From the NCBI GenBank assembly GCA_002162955.1, contig MABD01000047.1, forward strand, positions 126,196 to 190,195: a DNA stretch of 64,000 nt, read 5' to 3'. The notes beneath the pieces were generated by a model. That model ran no database searches. It saw only the letters and a list, made by a program, of their open reading frames with translations, and had not been told where the DNA came from. Position 1 is the first letter of the stretch, and the number at the start of each line of letters is the position of its first letter. This document shows, piece after piece, positions 1-8,540 of this stretch. Origin of the DNA: Gammaproteobacteria bacterium 45_16_T64 (GTDB lineage Bacteria > Pseudomonadota > Gammaproteobacteria > Pseudomonadales > Ketobacteraceae). The position numbers and the translations under genes were made by a program.

Positions 1-75
1 AATCGGAGATATTCAAAAAACTTCCCTAGTAAAATTAACGCTCGCTGCCCCTCATGATATCACAGCCCCCCCACC

Positions 76-477
76 TTACTCTGGATTCCCCTCCGCATAA
101 GTAGGAATACCCGCCACACAATCAAACCATTCAACTCGATCACTGTGATAAATATGATAATCCGGTGTATGAGAAATAGGGGTTGTGAACGTGCCCAGGC
201 GCAACCGAACAGTGTCTAATTTATCCATACGCTGACTAAATATAGGGCTGCCACAATTCGAGCAGAAAACTCGGCGTTTATTTTCTGTCGCAAAATAATC
301 CTTTAACAGGTGCTCTCCGGAAAGAAACGTTAATTGATCCATATTAACAGGCGCATTGGTCACAAATGGCGTTCCCTGTGCCCGCCGGCATTGACTGCAA
401 TGGCAGATGGCAACTTCCGTTAATTCTCCATCATATTGGTATGCAACCTCACCACACAAACATTGACCCTTAAGCAT
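76..477 (-). CDS. GFA family protein (glutathione-dependent formaldehyde-activating enzyme-like)
   Basis: A 133-residue single-domain protein of the GFA/CENP-V fold. The zinc-binding cysteines are visible: CLCGEV near residue 6, CHCSQCRRAQG near residue 26 and FCSNCGSPIF near residue 72. Members of this family bind structural zinc and some bind glutathione; few have a proven substrate, and the formaldehyde role is not established for most. No signal peptide is seen, so it should be cytoplasmic. It sits alone downstream of the NADH dehydrogenase gene on the same strand, separated by about 110 bases that contain an inverted repeat. The family call is secure, the reaction is not. Confidence 0.85.
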   Translation of the reverse strand: MLKGQCLCGEVAYQYDGELTEVAICHCSQCRRAQGTPFVTNAPVNMDQLTFLSGEHLLKDYFATENKRRVFCSNCGSPIFSQRMDKLDTVRLRLGTFTTPISHTPDYHIYHSDRVEWFDCVAGIPTYAEGNPE

Positions 478-484
478 ATCCTCA

Positions 485-528
485 CCTCATCCCTAGTCGT
501 TAGCTGTTGTAATATACTAGGGGTGAGG
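485..528. repeat. Inverted repeat upstream of the GFA-family gene
   Basis: CCTCATCCCTAG at 485-496 pairs with CTAGGGGTGAGG at 517-528 (11 of 12 positions plus one G-T wobble) around a 20-base loop. It lies between the end of the ndh-like gene and the start of the GFA-family gene. It has no T-tract, so it is a weak terminator candidate; an operator or an RNA hairpin in the leader is equally possible. Confidence 0.4.
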
Positions 529-587
529 CGATAGAAATACTAATAGTACGGATCAATAGTGGTTATCACTACACGATATATCTCGCC

Positions 588-1898
588 TTAGTGAAGCTTT
601 AGCTTAGGCCGGATGTAGCGGTTGATCCGGTCGGACAATGTCACCAACAGCGTACGTAACCAACCATGTATCGCCAACTGGTGCATGCGGTATAAAGACA
701 CATAGGCGAAACGCGCGATCCGCCCTTCTACATTAAGACTGCCTGTTGATATTCCGCCCATAAGTCGACCAAAGGCAGTAAAATCACTCAATGATACCAG
801 TGAGCCATAATCACTGTATTCAAACTCATTTAGCGGTTTGTTGGCCGCTATATTGCGAATATTTTTACCTACCAAGCTTGCCATCTGGTGTGCTGACTGT
901 GCTCTTGGCGGAACCCAACGCTCTTCGCCATCATCCCCTTTCATTACACAACCTGCACAATCACCTAACGCAAATATTGAGCTATCCCCTTTCACTTGTA
1001 GTGTCGGCTCTACCAATAACTGGTTGGCTCGATTAACTTCCAGGCCACCAAAATCCTTGAGGAAATCAGGGGCTTTTACTCCCGCAGCCCACACCATCAA
1101 ATCCGCTTGGAAGCGCTCACCGTCTTTGGTCACCAAAGCATCCTTTTCTGCACGGACCACCATGGTTGAAACATTGACACTCACTCCTAGATTTTCCAGC
1201 TCAGTGTGCACAGCACCAGAAATACGTTCGTTTAACGCAGGTAATAAACGTGGTCCAGCTTCAATTAATGAGACCTGCAAATGCTCTGGTCGCACATGCT
1301 TCAAACCATAGGTTGCAAACCATTGCCGGGCCTTAAATAGCTCCGCCGACAATTCGACCCCAGTCGCACCGCCACCCACAATAACCACATGCATGGTATT
1401 GTCCGCGTCAGACTTATCTAAGTCACGATTGAGACGGATAAATCGATTTAATAACCGGCGTTGAAATGTCTTTGCTTGGCCAATGCTATCGAGGAAGATA
1501 CAGTGATCGGACACGCCTTCAATTCCAAAATCATTAGACACACTACCGATAGCCAGCACGAGATAATCGTAGCTTTCTTCTCTCGGTGGTAAGATTTCCT
1601 CACCGTCGACATCGGTTAGCGCAGCCAACTTGATAACCTTGCGCTCTCGATCAACACCACACAAACTGCCTACCTTAAACGTAAACCCGTTCTGATGTGC
1701 GTGTGCTCGATAACCTACCGCATCAGCCTCTGCATCCAAAGAACCCGACGCAACTTCATGCAGCAGCGGTTTCCAGATATGCGTGTGCCCACGATCCAGT
1801 AGTAGCACATCGGCTTTGCCTTTGCGCCCAAGCTTTCTACCTAATGATGTTGCTAGTTCTAAACCACCAGCGCCGCCTCCAACAATAACTATTTTCAT
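588..1898 (-). CDS. ndh: Type II NADH dehydrogenase-like FAD/NAD(P) oxidoreductase
   Basis: A 436-residue flavoprotein, close to the usual length of NDH-2 (about 430). The FAD-binding dinucleotide fold is at the N-terminus (VIVGGGAGGLELA, residues 4-16), a second Rossmann motif for NADH follows (VVIVGGGATGVELSAEL, near residue 171), and the C-terminal FAD motif FALGDCAG is near residue 310. NDH-2 oxidises NADH and reduces quinone at the inner face of the cytoplasmic membrane without pumping protons. The basic amphipathic C-terminus fits membrane attachment. It appears to be transcribed alone. Related sulfide:quinone-type or ferredoxin-reductase-type enzymes share the fold, but the motifs and length favour NDH-2. 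Confidence 0.85.
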   Translation of the reverse strand: MKIVIVGGGAGGLELATSLGRKLGRKGKADVLLLDRGHTHIWKPLLHEVASGSLDAEADAVGYRAHAHQNGFTFKVGSLCGVDRERKVIKLAALTDVDGEEILPPREESYDYLVLAIGSVSNDFGIEGVSDHCIFLDSIGQAKTFQRRLLNRFIRLNRDLDKSDADNTMHVVIVGGGATGVELSAELFKARQWFATYGLKHVRPEHLQVSLIEAGPRLLPALNERISGAVHTELENLGVSVNVSTMVVRAEKDALVTKDGERFQADLMVWAAGVKAPDFLKDFGGLEVNRANQLLVEPTLQVKGDSSIFALGDCAGCVMKGDDGEERWVPPRAQSAHQMASLVGKNIRNIAANKPLNEFEYSDYGSLVSLSDFTAFGRLMGGISTGSLNVEGRIARFAYVSLYRMHQLAIHGWLRTLLVTLSDRINRYIRPKLKLH

Positions 1899-2159
1899 TT
1901 GATTGCCCTATACAAGTAAGATTCCACTGTATCCCTCGTAAGAGACACAGTGGAACATTACCTACGTAGAACAACGCCTTAGACAATCGACGTGCGATCA
2001 CCTCAGTGTAGCGCACTAGTATAGAGCAAATCTGTTCGAGTTTTAACCAAAACTCAATAGAGAAGAGAGGACAAAGGAGATATGAGGGAAGAAAAGGATA
2101 CAATAGGCGACCGCAATATTTACCTGCTATGCAATCGCCACTTATACATATAAGGATAA

Positions 2160-2579
2160 TTACAAGGAGAACAACATCGACACTAAAAGCCCCGTCAGCA
2201 AGATAAGAGACAAACAGCCGACCAAGAATACCCTCAACCTCACAGGTACATAGTTAGAGCCGGTATGAACATAGGCATGCACAACCCGGCTGATAACGTA
2301 CAACCAAGCCAAACCTAACACAGCAGTCGATACGGTATTGGTAATCAAAAATGCAAACGACAACACATAGAACAATACAGGGGTTTGAAATTGGTTCTGT
2401 ATATTGTTGGATACCTGAACCACATCATCAGGCCAGGCCGCATTATCGAGTGCCGTTTTACTACGATCAACCCCACCACTCTTAACCGCTTTCGCCTTCC
2501 GTACTGCTAAGACAACAAACATGCTGAACGTTAATATCACCTGCACAACAACAGGCCAAAGTATTGCACTCGAATTCAT
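2160..2579 (-). CDS. MAPEG family membrane protein
   Basis: A 139-residue protein with four predicted membrane helices (about residues 5-25, 65-85, 88-108 and 117-137). It fits the MAPEG superfamily, the membrane-associated proteins of eicosanoid and glutathione metabolism: a polar stretch after helix 1, NxxQNQFQTPVLFY leading into helix 2, and SRVVHAYVHTGSNYVPVR near residue 91. Bacterial members are often of unknown substrate. It is the last gene of a compact operon (15 bases after the MipA/OmpV gene) with a transporter and a hydrolase-like protein, so a role in envelope detoxification is plausible but is inference. Confidence 0.8.
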   Translation of the reverse strand: MNSSAILWPVVVQVILTFSMFVVLAVRKAKAVKSGGVDRSKTALDNAAWPDDVVQVSNNIQNQFQTPVLFYVLSFAFLITNTVSTAVLGLAWLYVISRVVHAYVHTGSNYVPVRLRVFLVGCLSLILLTGLLVSMLFSL

Positions 2580-2594
2580 AAGTAAGTCCTTATA

Positions 2595-3431
2595 TTAAAA
2601 ATCGCTCGTCAAATCTATCGTACGGGAAGACTTCGCAAGACGCCAATGGATAGCGATGCCATAAGCGAAATAGTCGTTCACCTTAACCAATGGACTATCT
2701 TCATTTGCGGCACCATTGAGGTTCACATATCGAACAAAGCCAGCAACTGTCATATCTCCAAACTGACGACGAACGGATAGTGATAACTTAGCTCCCGTAT
2801 AGCCTGCCTTTGCAGCGTAGCTTGCACGCTCATTGGTTTCGTATTCAGAATCTACTTCATAATAATATTCATGGTAGCGATGATCCGCAAATATCGGCCC
2901 CGCAGATATCGCATGCCTCCAATTGGAAAACTCCCCAGCGTAGGTCACCTCCGGATTAGCCACCCAACCTTGATGGCTAATATCCAAACCATCAATCACA
3001 AGCGCAGCCCGCATGGGCAATTCCAATGTCACGGTATGACGATGATCGTTCGTTTGAAACATTTTATACTGCAGAGACGGCCCAAACTCGATAAGTGGAT
3101 CTAAATCAGGCATGCCTTCACGCGTATGATTATCGTCACTATCAACTGGCAATGAGAAATTCATGCTGACACTTAACTGAAGGTCATCACGCTGAAATAG
3201 CTTTCCCCGTAAGCCCTTTCGGTCAGCTCTCAGGTATTCACTTCGATACACCATATACGGGTACGCCAATCCATAATCTGTAGATTGATCCGCCCCCATG
3301 TAGTGGGACATGGTTAAAGCCCCTACACCAACTCCAGCCTCCCATACCGGTAATTCCTCTGCTGCAATGCCATGGCTACACAATAAAACCAATAGCACCG
3401 ATAATCCTTTCCCCAACTTCATCATGATCAC
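2595..3431 (-). CDS. MipA/OmpV family outer membrane protein
   Basis: A 278-residue protein with a cleavable signal peptide (hydrophobic core about residues 8-22, likely cleavage after HGIAA). The mature part has alternating hydrophobic and aromatic beta-strands, a GVGVGALTMSHYMGADQS stretch near the mature N-terminus and a C-terminal HWRLAK strand, typical of the MipA/OmpV family. Members are small outer-membrane beta-barrels; MipA was first described as a scaffold linking murein synthesis and hydrolysis, but most members are uncharacterised. It starts 8 bases after the DMT exporter gene. Several closely spaced ATG codons (residues 1, 3, 4) make the exact start uncertain by a few residues. 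Confidence 0.85.
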   Translation of the reverse strand: MIMMKLGKGLSVLLVLLCSHGIAAEELPVWEAGVGVGALTMSHYMGADQSTDYGLAYPYMVYRSEYLRADRKGLRGKLFQRDDLQLSVSMNFSLPVDSDDNHTREGMPDLDPLIEFGPSLQYKMFQTNDHRHTVTLELPMRAALVIDGLDISHQGWVANPEVTYAGEFSNWRHAISAGPIFADHRYHEYYYEVDSEYETNERASYAAKAGYTGAKLSLSVRRQFGDMTVAGFVRYVNLNGAANEDSPLVKVNDYFAYGIAIHWRLAKSSRTIDLTSDF

Positions 3432-3439
3432 TCTCTTGT

Positions 3440-4291
3440 CTACTGCTCAACGTCAGCCTTGTTAGGCTGACGAATATTAATCACATTTCCTATTAGCATC
3501 AATGTTGCACCAACAATCAGACCCACATTGAACCCTTCTTGATAAAACAACACGCCCACCACCATAATCAACGGTAGACGCAAGAAATCTAAGGTAACTA
3601 CAATGCCGGCATCTGATATGCGCATTGCGGACGCAATACAATAATGGGCAGACAACCCTGTAAGGCCAATAATCGATAACCATACCCACTGTATAATGGA
3701 TGGCATGACCCAGTTCCCTAACATAAACACCAGGCAGATAGGGGTTTGTATAACACTCATATAAAACAAAATAGTCAGTATATCTTCTGTATCTGATAGC
3801 GACTTCATTGCCACATAAGCCACTGAATAGCTCATTGCAGCACCAATAACAATGAGTGACCCCATACTAATCGTTGCCACATCAGGACGCAAAATAATAG
3901 CAACGCCCAGGAGCCCACACCCAATAGCGATCACCTTTCTCGCAGTAATACGCTCACCAATAAAAATAGACGCTACGATAACAGTCCATAAAGGGACCGT
4001 GAATTCAAGAGCAAACACCTGTGCTAATGGCAATAGACTTATCCCAACAAACCAGCCATATTGCCCCACAAAATGAAATAGATTACGTATCAAATGCACC
4101 CCAAAACGCTGGGTGCTTATTAATGAAAATTGCTGAGTACGAGCAATAAGAAGGCTAACCACAACCAAGCCAACAACACTTCTAAAAAATAAGGTTTGGA
4201 ATATATTAATCTGCTGACTCAGCTCTCTTGCGCCTATTGCCATCAAACTAAAAGATAATAACGCTCCCAACATCCATATTGCTGTTTTCAT
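3440..4291 (-). CDS. DMT superfamily (EamA) transporter
   Basis: A 283-residue integral membrane protein with about ten hydrophobic helices arranged as two EamA repeats (residues 1-135 and 140-275). The N-terminus (ALLSFSLMAIGARELSQQI) and the LFFRSVVGL segment after helix 1 are characteristic of drug/metabolite exporters of this class. It should export a small organic molecule across the inner membrane; the substrate cannot be read from sequence. It begins 10 bases after the hydrolase-like gene and is followed after 8 bases by the MipA/OmpV gene, so these genes are almost certainly cotranscribed and may form one envelope export function. Confidence 0.85.
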   Translation of the reverse strand: MKTAIWMLGALLSFSLMAIGARELSQQINIFQTLFFRSVVGLVVVSLLIARTQQFSLISTQRFGVHLIRNLFHFVGQYGWFVGISLLPLAQVFALEFTVPLWTVIVASIFIGERITARKVIAIGCGLLGVAIILRPDVATISMGSLIVIGAAMSYSVAYVAMKSLSDTEDILTILFYMSVIQTPICLVFMLGNWVMPSIIQWVWLSIIGLTGLSAHYCIASAMRISDAGIVVTLDFLRLPLIMVVGVLFYQEGFNVGLIVGATLMLIGNVINIRQPNKADVEQ

Positions 4292-4301
4292 ACCAATACA
4301 A

Positions 4302-5171
4302 TCACGCTTTTTTCAGTTCGTCCAAATATCGATGATACTCAACCACCAGCTCTTCTACTCGCTCAATCATACATATTTGCCCACAACGTTCGAGTGTTAC
4401 TAGCTCACTACCACTAATTAATCGATTTAGCTTTAGCACCCAAGACTGACTACTCATCACATCATGATCTCCGGCCACCAACAACGTAGGCACCTTAAGC
4501 CCGCGTAATTTAGACATTAGTAACGGTAATGCCTCGATCTCACTTTCAATAAAACGCACGAGTGTACCGTCGCTAATGGTGTCCATTACCGACTTTAAGA
4601 AGAAGCGTTTCACAACATTAGGAAACTTGGGCGGATTATAGAAAAAACTGTCTGAATACTCTTCGACTTGCTGAATATCGCTAAAGCCCAGCTTTACACG
4701 CTCCCACATAGGTAAGCTACCTGCACGCACCTTATCTAGATCAGGGGGGTTCACCCACGTAAAAGAAGCTACATCATCTGGAAAAGACTGTGCATAATAT
4801 GCTCCCATAATCCCCCCCGTTGCATGGCATACCAAATGAACTTTGCCAATCTCCTTGGCCTTGAGAAAACCATGCATCCAATCTAGCATCTTCCTTTTTG
4901 TCGGCTCGCTATCCACAAAACCCACACGCAGGGAAAGACCAGGTACATCTGGACTCAATACTTGATAATTAGCGGCCATGCCATGCATAAAGCTACGCCA
5001 GGCAACTTTAGATCCGCTAATCCCGTGTAAGCAAAGAATAACGTCGCCCTTACCCGCTTCCAAATATTTCCAATTTCCTCCTTGAAATCGACAACTGTCC
5101 TCTTTCACGCCACCCAGATATGACAATGCATATTGGGATAGACGCTTTACAGTATCATTATCCCAAATCAC
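4302..5171 (-). CDS. Alpha/beta hydrolase-fold protein, probably catalytically inactive
   Basis: A 289-residue alpha/beta-hydrolase fold protein. The oxyanion-region motif LCLHGISGS (residues 47-54) is intact and an acid candidate is present in VAGDHDVMSS (D235 or D237). The nucleophile elbow, normally G-H-S-x-G-G, reads C-H-A-T-G-G at residues 115-120, with Ala at the serine position. The catalytic-histidine position, normally C-G-H, reads C-G-Q (Q265). I checked the elbow codons on the DNA (TGC CAT GCA ACG GGG GGG). Loss of both serine and histidine in an otherwise intact frame points to a non-catalytic binding or regulatory protein. It is the first gene of an operon with the DMT exporter, MipA/OmpV and MAPEG genes. 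Confidence 0.8.
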   Translation of the reverse strand: MIWDNDTVKRLSQYALSYLGGVKEDSCRFQGGNWKYLEAGKGDVILCLHGISGSKVAWRSFMHGMAANYQVLSPDVPGLSLRVGFVDSEPTKRKMLDWMHGFLKAKEIGKVHLVCHATGGIMGAYYAQSFPDDVASFTWVNPPDLDKVRAGSLPMWERVKLGFSDIQQVEEYSDSFFYNPPKFPNVVKRFFLKSVMDTISDGTLVRFIESEIEALPLLMSKLRGLKVPTLLVAGDHDVMSSQSWVLKLNRLISGSELVTLERCGQICMIERVEELVVEYHRYLDELKKA

Positions 5172-5300
5172 TATGATTCACTCTTTATAGGGGATCAACT
5201 TCAGCACTTAATATGAAGGAAACAATATACACCACAAATGAATACATGCCTAAATATCGTTCATGAAAACACAGGACACAGTAGAGACGAAAAAAAGGCA

Positions 5301-5334
5301 AAAAAAAGACCGGCTAGCTCACAACTAACCGGCC
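5301..5334 (-). terminator. Rho-independent terminator
   Basis: On the minus strand the stem CCGGTTAG/CTAGCCGG (arms 5325-5332 and 5310-5317, one G-T pair) is followed by a run of T residues (plus-strand A-run 5301-5307). It ends transcription of the orphan gene that stops at 5358. Confidence 0.85.
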
Positions 5335-5357
5335 AAGAGGTCACACAGAAGTGTTCT

Positions 5358-5990
5358 TTAACGCAAATTGCTCTGGTATAAAGCAATCAGATTGTCGGCA
5401 ACAATATTTTTGATACTATTCAACGTCAGGTCAGACATCTCATCTTTGAGATAGTCCAACCGTATTCTATGCAAGTGCAATGAGGGCATGGAATTTTCAT
5501 ATTCCCTCAAGTCACCATTTTGAAGTACGGGCAAAAAGCAATCACCAGCACTTCGATAATCTTTAATGAGTTGGCTAAAGCCCTCCGAGAAAGGTAGCTC
5601 CTTCGAACTGCCAAAACCCTTAGTCGGTATTTTAATGTAGAGCCCCGTTTCGCCAATGGCCTCACCGGGATACAAATAAACGCCTGTCGCTTCCACCGCA
5701 GATTGCGGCACGTTGCTAAAGGTATCGTGAAATGCATGAGGGTCGGGTAATACCGTAATACAGCCACTATCAGAATTGGACGGAACAACTATATTGTAAG
5801 TCGAATACAGCTTTGATACGTAAGATGAATACACACAAAGCTTGTTCTCAAACGTCATTAAGAAAGCAATCGCTTCTTGTCGATTTGAGATTGCACCTAG
5901 ATCCCATTTTAAGTCATCGTTCTCCGCCAAATCAGACCATTTCTGATCAATTTGGGTCTCTGACAATAGGGGTACCATGATACGCTCCAA
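5358..5990 (-). CDS. Hypothetical protein, family not recognised
   Basis: A 210-residue protein I do not recognise. It has no signal peptide and no membrane helix, so it is probably cytoplasmic. It is acidic and mixed alpha/beta in appearance, with a hydrophobic-aromatic central part (GVYLYPGEAIGETGLYIKIP, near residues 104-123) and a histidine-rich SLHLHRIRLDYL segment near residue 170. It is a single transcription unit: a strong terminator lies just downstream and 256 non-coding bases lie upstream. The upstream neighbour is an MpaB-like gene on the same strand with its own terminator. The start at 5990 is an ATG; a second ATG four codons later (MVPLLSE) is also possible. Confidence 0.6.
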   Translation of the reverse strand: MERIMVPLLSETQIDQKWSDLAENDDLKWDLGAISNRQEAIAFLMTFENKLCVYSSYVSKLYSTYNIVVPSNSDSGCITVLPDPHAFHDTFSNVPQSAVEATGVYLYPGEAIGETGLYIKIPTKGFGSSKELPFSEGFSQLIKDYRSAGDCFLPVLQNGDLREYENSMPSLHLHRIRLDYLKDEMSDLTLNSIKNIVADNLIALYQSNLR

Positions 5991-6194
5991 TATTTTTTGT
6001 TGTTTTACACGTCAGTTCTGCCTCTTACCATTAACAAAGCAAACAGCGGGCCAACTTCAGAAATTAACAGGATATTGTGTATTATCAAGGCTATAGATGG
6101 TGTGCGAGATATCGTAAAGGGTTGATTCTGTAGGATAGTTAACCTACACGATCATTTTCTGCCAAAAATTGTCACTCTACACTCGACAAAAAAG

Positions 6195-6224
6195 GGCGGT
6201 TAAACTAGTTAACATTTAACCACC
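6195..6224 (-). terminator. Terminator after the MpaB-like gene
   Basis: Minus-strand arms GGTGGTTAAA (6215-6224) and TTTAACCGCC (6195-6204) pair with one wobble around a 10-base loop and are followed by CTTTTTT. A-runs on both sides mean it could also work on the plus strand. Confidence 0.7.
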
Positions 6225-6246
6225 GTAAAAAAAATCGACAGTATTA

Positions 6247-7386
6247 TTAGGCTAAACCACGAAAAGCGTAAGAATCTGGGTCACCTAATGCATTTTCAAT
6301 GCTCTGGCGTCTAAATTTATGATTATTGCGCTCCACCAATTTTTGGAACATATCTGGTACAAACTTTCGACCCGCCGAGGTAACTTTCAGCACTTCACAA
6401 ATCAACCTTACTTTCGCCCGAGACCCCATAGTAGGTTCGATGTGAAAATCCCTCGCTAGCACAGGGCCGACCAATAACTCAGAGAATGCGAGCAATGTGT
6501 CTTCGGATAGATTAAAGGGTGGTTGCCCAGACATATCTCTCAACAACGCTTTGGCTAATGACTCTCCTTCTGATGTCGGCTCGTACAAATGGGATGTCAG
6601 TTGCAACGCTAGTACCTCTTGCTCCTCCGGTGTCGTGGTTAACAGCTCTTCACTGACACCCAGTACATACCCTGCGTAGCGCCAGTAATAATGCATCGCT
6701 GACATCTCCTCTTCAGAGACATTCACTCCCAGTTTACGAATACCGCGAGCCACCATAAAATCAAACTCTAAAATCGTTCCAGCCAAGTCCTCTTGATTAA
6801 TCGGTTCGTCATATTTGTCAGTATCCCACTTGCCGTTACTCCACAAGAACTGGCGCACCGCAGAGTGAATTAAACGCACCTCCATCAACGTCCGGTGACC
6901 TTGACTGCCGGGCTTAATACCTTCGCTCCCCACCATGTTATGCAATAACTGCCCTGTCTCGTATATCCGTTTTGCCACATCACGCTGTAATCGGCCCGTA
7001 GATACCAGCACTTGAGACGGCTTATTATGGGCATACCCCTCGATCAAGCTGCTGCACATCAGCACCAAACCCTGCATAGGAGCATAACGTCTAAACACGC
7101 GCCGGCCTTTATCTAACTCGTCAAAATCAACCCAACCCGGAACATGATGACACTCATCGAGAAACGCTTGAAAAACACCCCCCTCTGTTTTCGCCCGGCG
7201 AATCACTTCATCCAACATATCAGAGGGGCGCCCCCGCTTGATCTGCGCTGTGCAAACATCCGCGGTATCATCACACACCTGTCGCCACTGCTGTAACTTG
7301 TCATGGCTATATTTATCCCACCAAATACGCTCCTGTGGGGATTGTGGGCCTTGTTCTATTCGACGATATTCTGCAGCTGTTGGCAT
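6247..7386 (-). CDS. Oxygenase MpaB / rubber oxygenase (DUF2236) family protein
   Basis: A 379-residue helical protein of the DUF2236 family, which includes the fungal MpaB oxygenase and bacterial latex-clearing protein Lcp. The family signatures are visible: the first-helix region RRYAPMQGLVLMCSSLIEGYA near residue 105, VRLIHSAVRQFLW near residue 170, and NQEDLAGTILEFDFMVARGI near residue 195. In characterised members conserved histidine and arginine residues around these segments hold a b-type haem. No signal peptide is present, so unlike secreted Lcp it is predicted cytoplasmic or membrane-peripheral. The substrate is unknown; rubber cleavage should not be assumed. It is monocistronic with its own terminator downstream. 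Confidence 0.75.
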   Translation of the reverse strand: MPTAAEYRRIEQGPQSPQERIWWDKYSHDKLQQWRQVCDDTADVCTAQIKRGRPSDMLDEVIRRAKTEGGVFQAFLDECHHVPGWVDFDELDKGRRVFRRYAPMQGLVLMCSSLIEGYAHNKPSQVLVSTGRLQRDVAKRIYETGQLLHNMVGSEGIKPGSQGHRTLMEVRLIHSAVRQFLWSNGKWDTDKYDEPINQEDLAGTILEFDFMVARGIRKLGVNVSEEEMSAMHYYWRYAGYVLGVSEELLTTTPEEQEVLALQLTSHLYEPTSEGESLAKALLRDMSGQPPFNLSEDTLLAFSELLVGPVLARDFHIEPTMGSRAKVRLICEVLKVTSAGRKFVPDMFQKLVERNNHKFRRQSIENALGDPDSYAFRGLA

Positions 7387-7697
7387 GGGTTACTCCAATT
7401 TATTATCGGCTTCGTTATTATGGCCTCACATGGCTTAGTCGTAGAAAGACTCCCAACCCCACCAGCAAAACCCATGAGTTTTATCAACTTACCAAACAAT
7501 CGGAGCCGCTTCAAGAACCAGTGAGTTTTATTTATGCGCATAAACACCCGTAAACACGAAATATCTAACGTAAGTCAGGCGTAATTATAGAAATTATTAA
7601 GAAGAGGAACCGTGAGGAGGATTTCGGGTAAAGAGATAAATGCCAGAGCCTGGAGCAACAATAGCTCCTAACGATGACTCTGGCATCCTCATCTTAA
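7387..7697. other. Intergenic stretch between two minus-strand genes
   Basis: Holds the promoter region of the MpaB-like gene and, at 7640-7686, a nested hairpin ending the prfB-lysS-DUF502 operon. I see no gene or further repeat in the rest. Confidence 0.6.
7640..7686 (-). terminator. Nested stem-loop ending the prfB-lysS operon
   Basis: Outer arms ATGCCAGAG (7640-7648) and CTCTGGCAT (7678-7686) are perfect; an inner hairpin GGAGC/GCTCC (7652-7656, 7664-7668) sits in the loop. On the minus strand it is followed by TTATCTCTTT, a modest T-rich tract. Confidence 0.6.
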
Positions 7698-8540
7698 CTA
7701 GCTATTCAGAGCCTTAACATTCTCTGCCTGAGGCCCTTTGTCACTGTCGACCACATCAAAAGTCACATCCTGCCCTTCACGTAGAATTCGGCGACCTTCT
7801 CCAACAATCGATCGGAAGTGTACAAACACTTCCGATCCATCTTCCTGTTGAATAAAGCCATAGCCTTTATCTGTGCTAAACCACTTCACAATTCCCGCTT
7901 CAGTCCCTTCAGACACAGCCACTGGCGCAACCACATCAGAGAACAACGCATCACTACCTGCTCCGCAAGCAATGATTGTTTTCATTAACTCTTCAACACT
8001 GGCATTGGGAAACAACTCAACCTGCTCTTCAGGTAAGTGATACATATTCCCGCTAGTAGGGTTTGGTCCCGTAGGCACGAACACGGTAAACGATCCGTCC
8101 TCATGTCGGCAGGTAACAATCGCGCTAACAGTGGTACCTGACTCCCCACCAAAGATCTTCGCTTTAGCCACTTCGCCATTAGTAAACGGAGACCCCGTTT
8201 TATCACCAATAAACTGCCCTACGATACCTTTAGTTAGCTTATACCCCGGTGCAAAACGCGTAAGATTTTCATCAATGACATCATGCAACCACTTGCCAAC
8301 ACCGGTAGAAACCAACGCCCCTACCGCGAAACAACCAAGGGTAATCAACAATACGGCCAGTGAATCACCAACAACCTCTGGCAGCCCATTATTCTTAATC
8401 AACACATTGGTTAATGGCTGGATAAGCCCAGTAACCATGGTAAATACCCATTTGAAGGCACCCAACAAAATAGCGACTGGCAATAAAACCAATACACCAC
8501 CTAATAGCGCTTTGCCTACAAATGCTTTCAGCTTCGACAT
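7698..8540 (-). CDS. DUF502 membrane protein fused to a cold-shock domain
   Basis: A 280-residue two-domain protein. Residues 1-200 are a DUF502 family membrane protein with hydrophobic helices at about 10-38 and 60-82, then a soluble part with the family stretch FVPTGPNPTSGNMYHLP (154-170). Residues 214-279 are a complete cold-shock domain with RNP1 KGYGFI (225-230) and RNP2 VFVHF (238-242). The fusion would place a single-stranded nucleic-acid-binding domain at the inner membrane. The ATG at 8540 is preferred over the upstream in-frame TTG at 8567 because a purine-rich GAGAAGAGAGAGAG leader precedes it. It follows lysS closely and is probably cotranscribed with prfB-lysS. The frame is continuous, with no sign of an artefactual join. 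Confidence 0.85.
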   Translation of the reverse strand: MSKLKAFVGKALLGGVLVLLPVAILLGAFKWVFTMVTGLIQPLTNVLIKNNGLPEVVGDSLAVLLITLGCFAVGALVSTGVGKWLHDVIDENLTRFAPGYKLTKGIVGQFIGDKTGSPFTNGEVAKAKIFGGESGTTVSAIVTCRHEDGSFTVFVPTGPNPTSGNMYHLPEEQVELFPNASVEELMKTIIACGAGSDALFSDVVAPVAVSEGTEAGIVKWFSTDKGYGFIQQEDGSEVFVHFRSIVGEGRRILREGQDVTFDVVDSDKGPQAENVKALNS

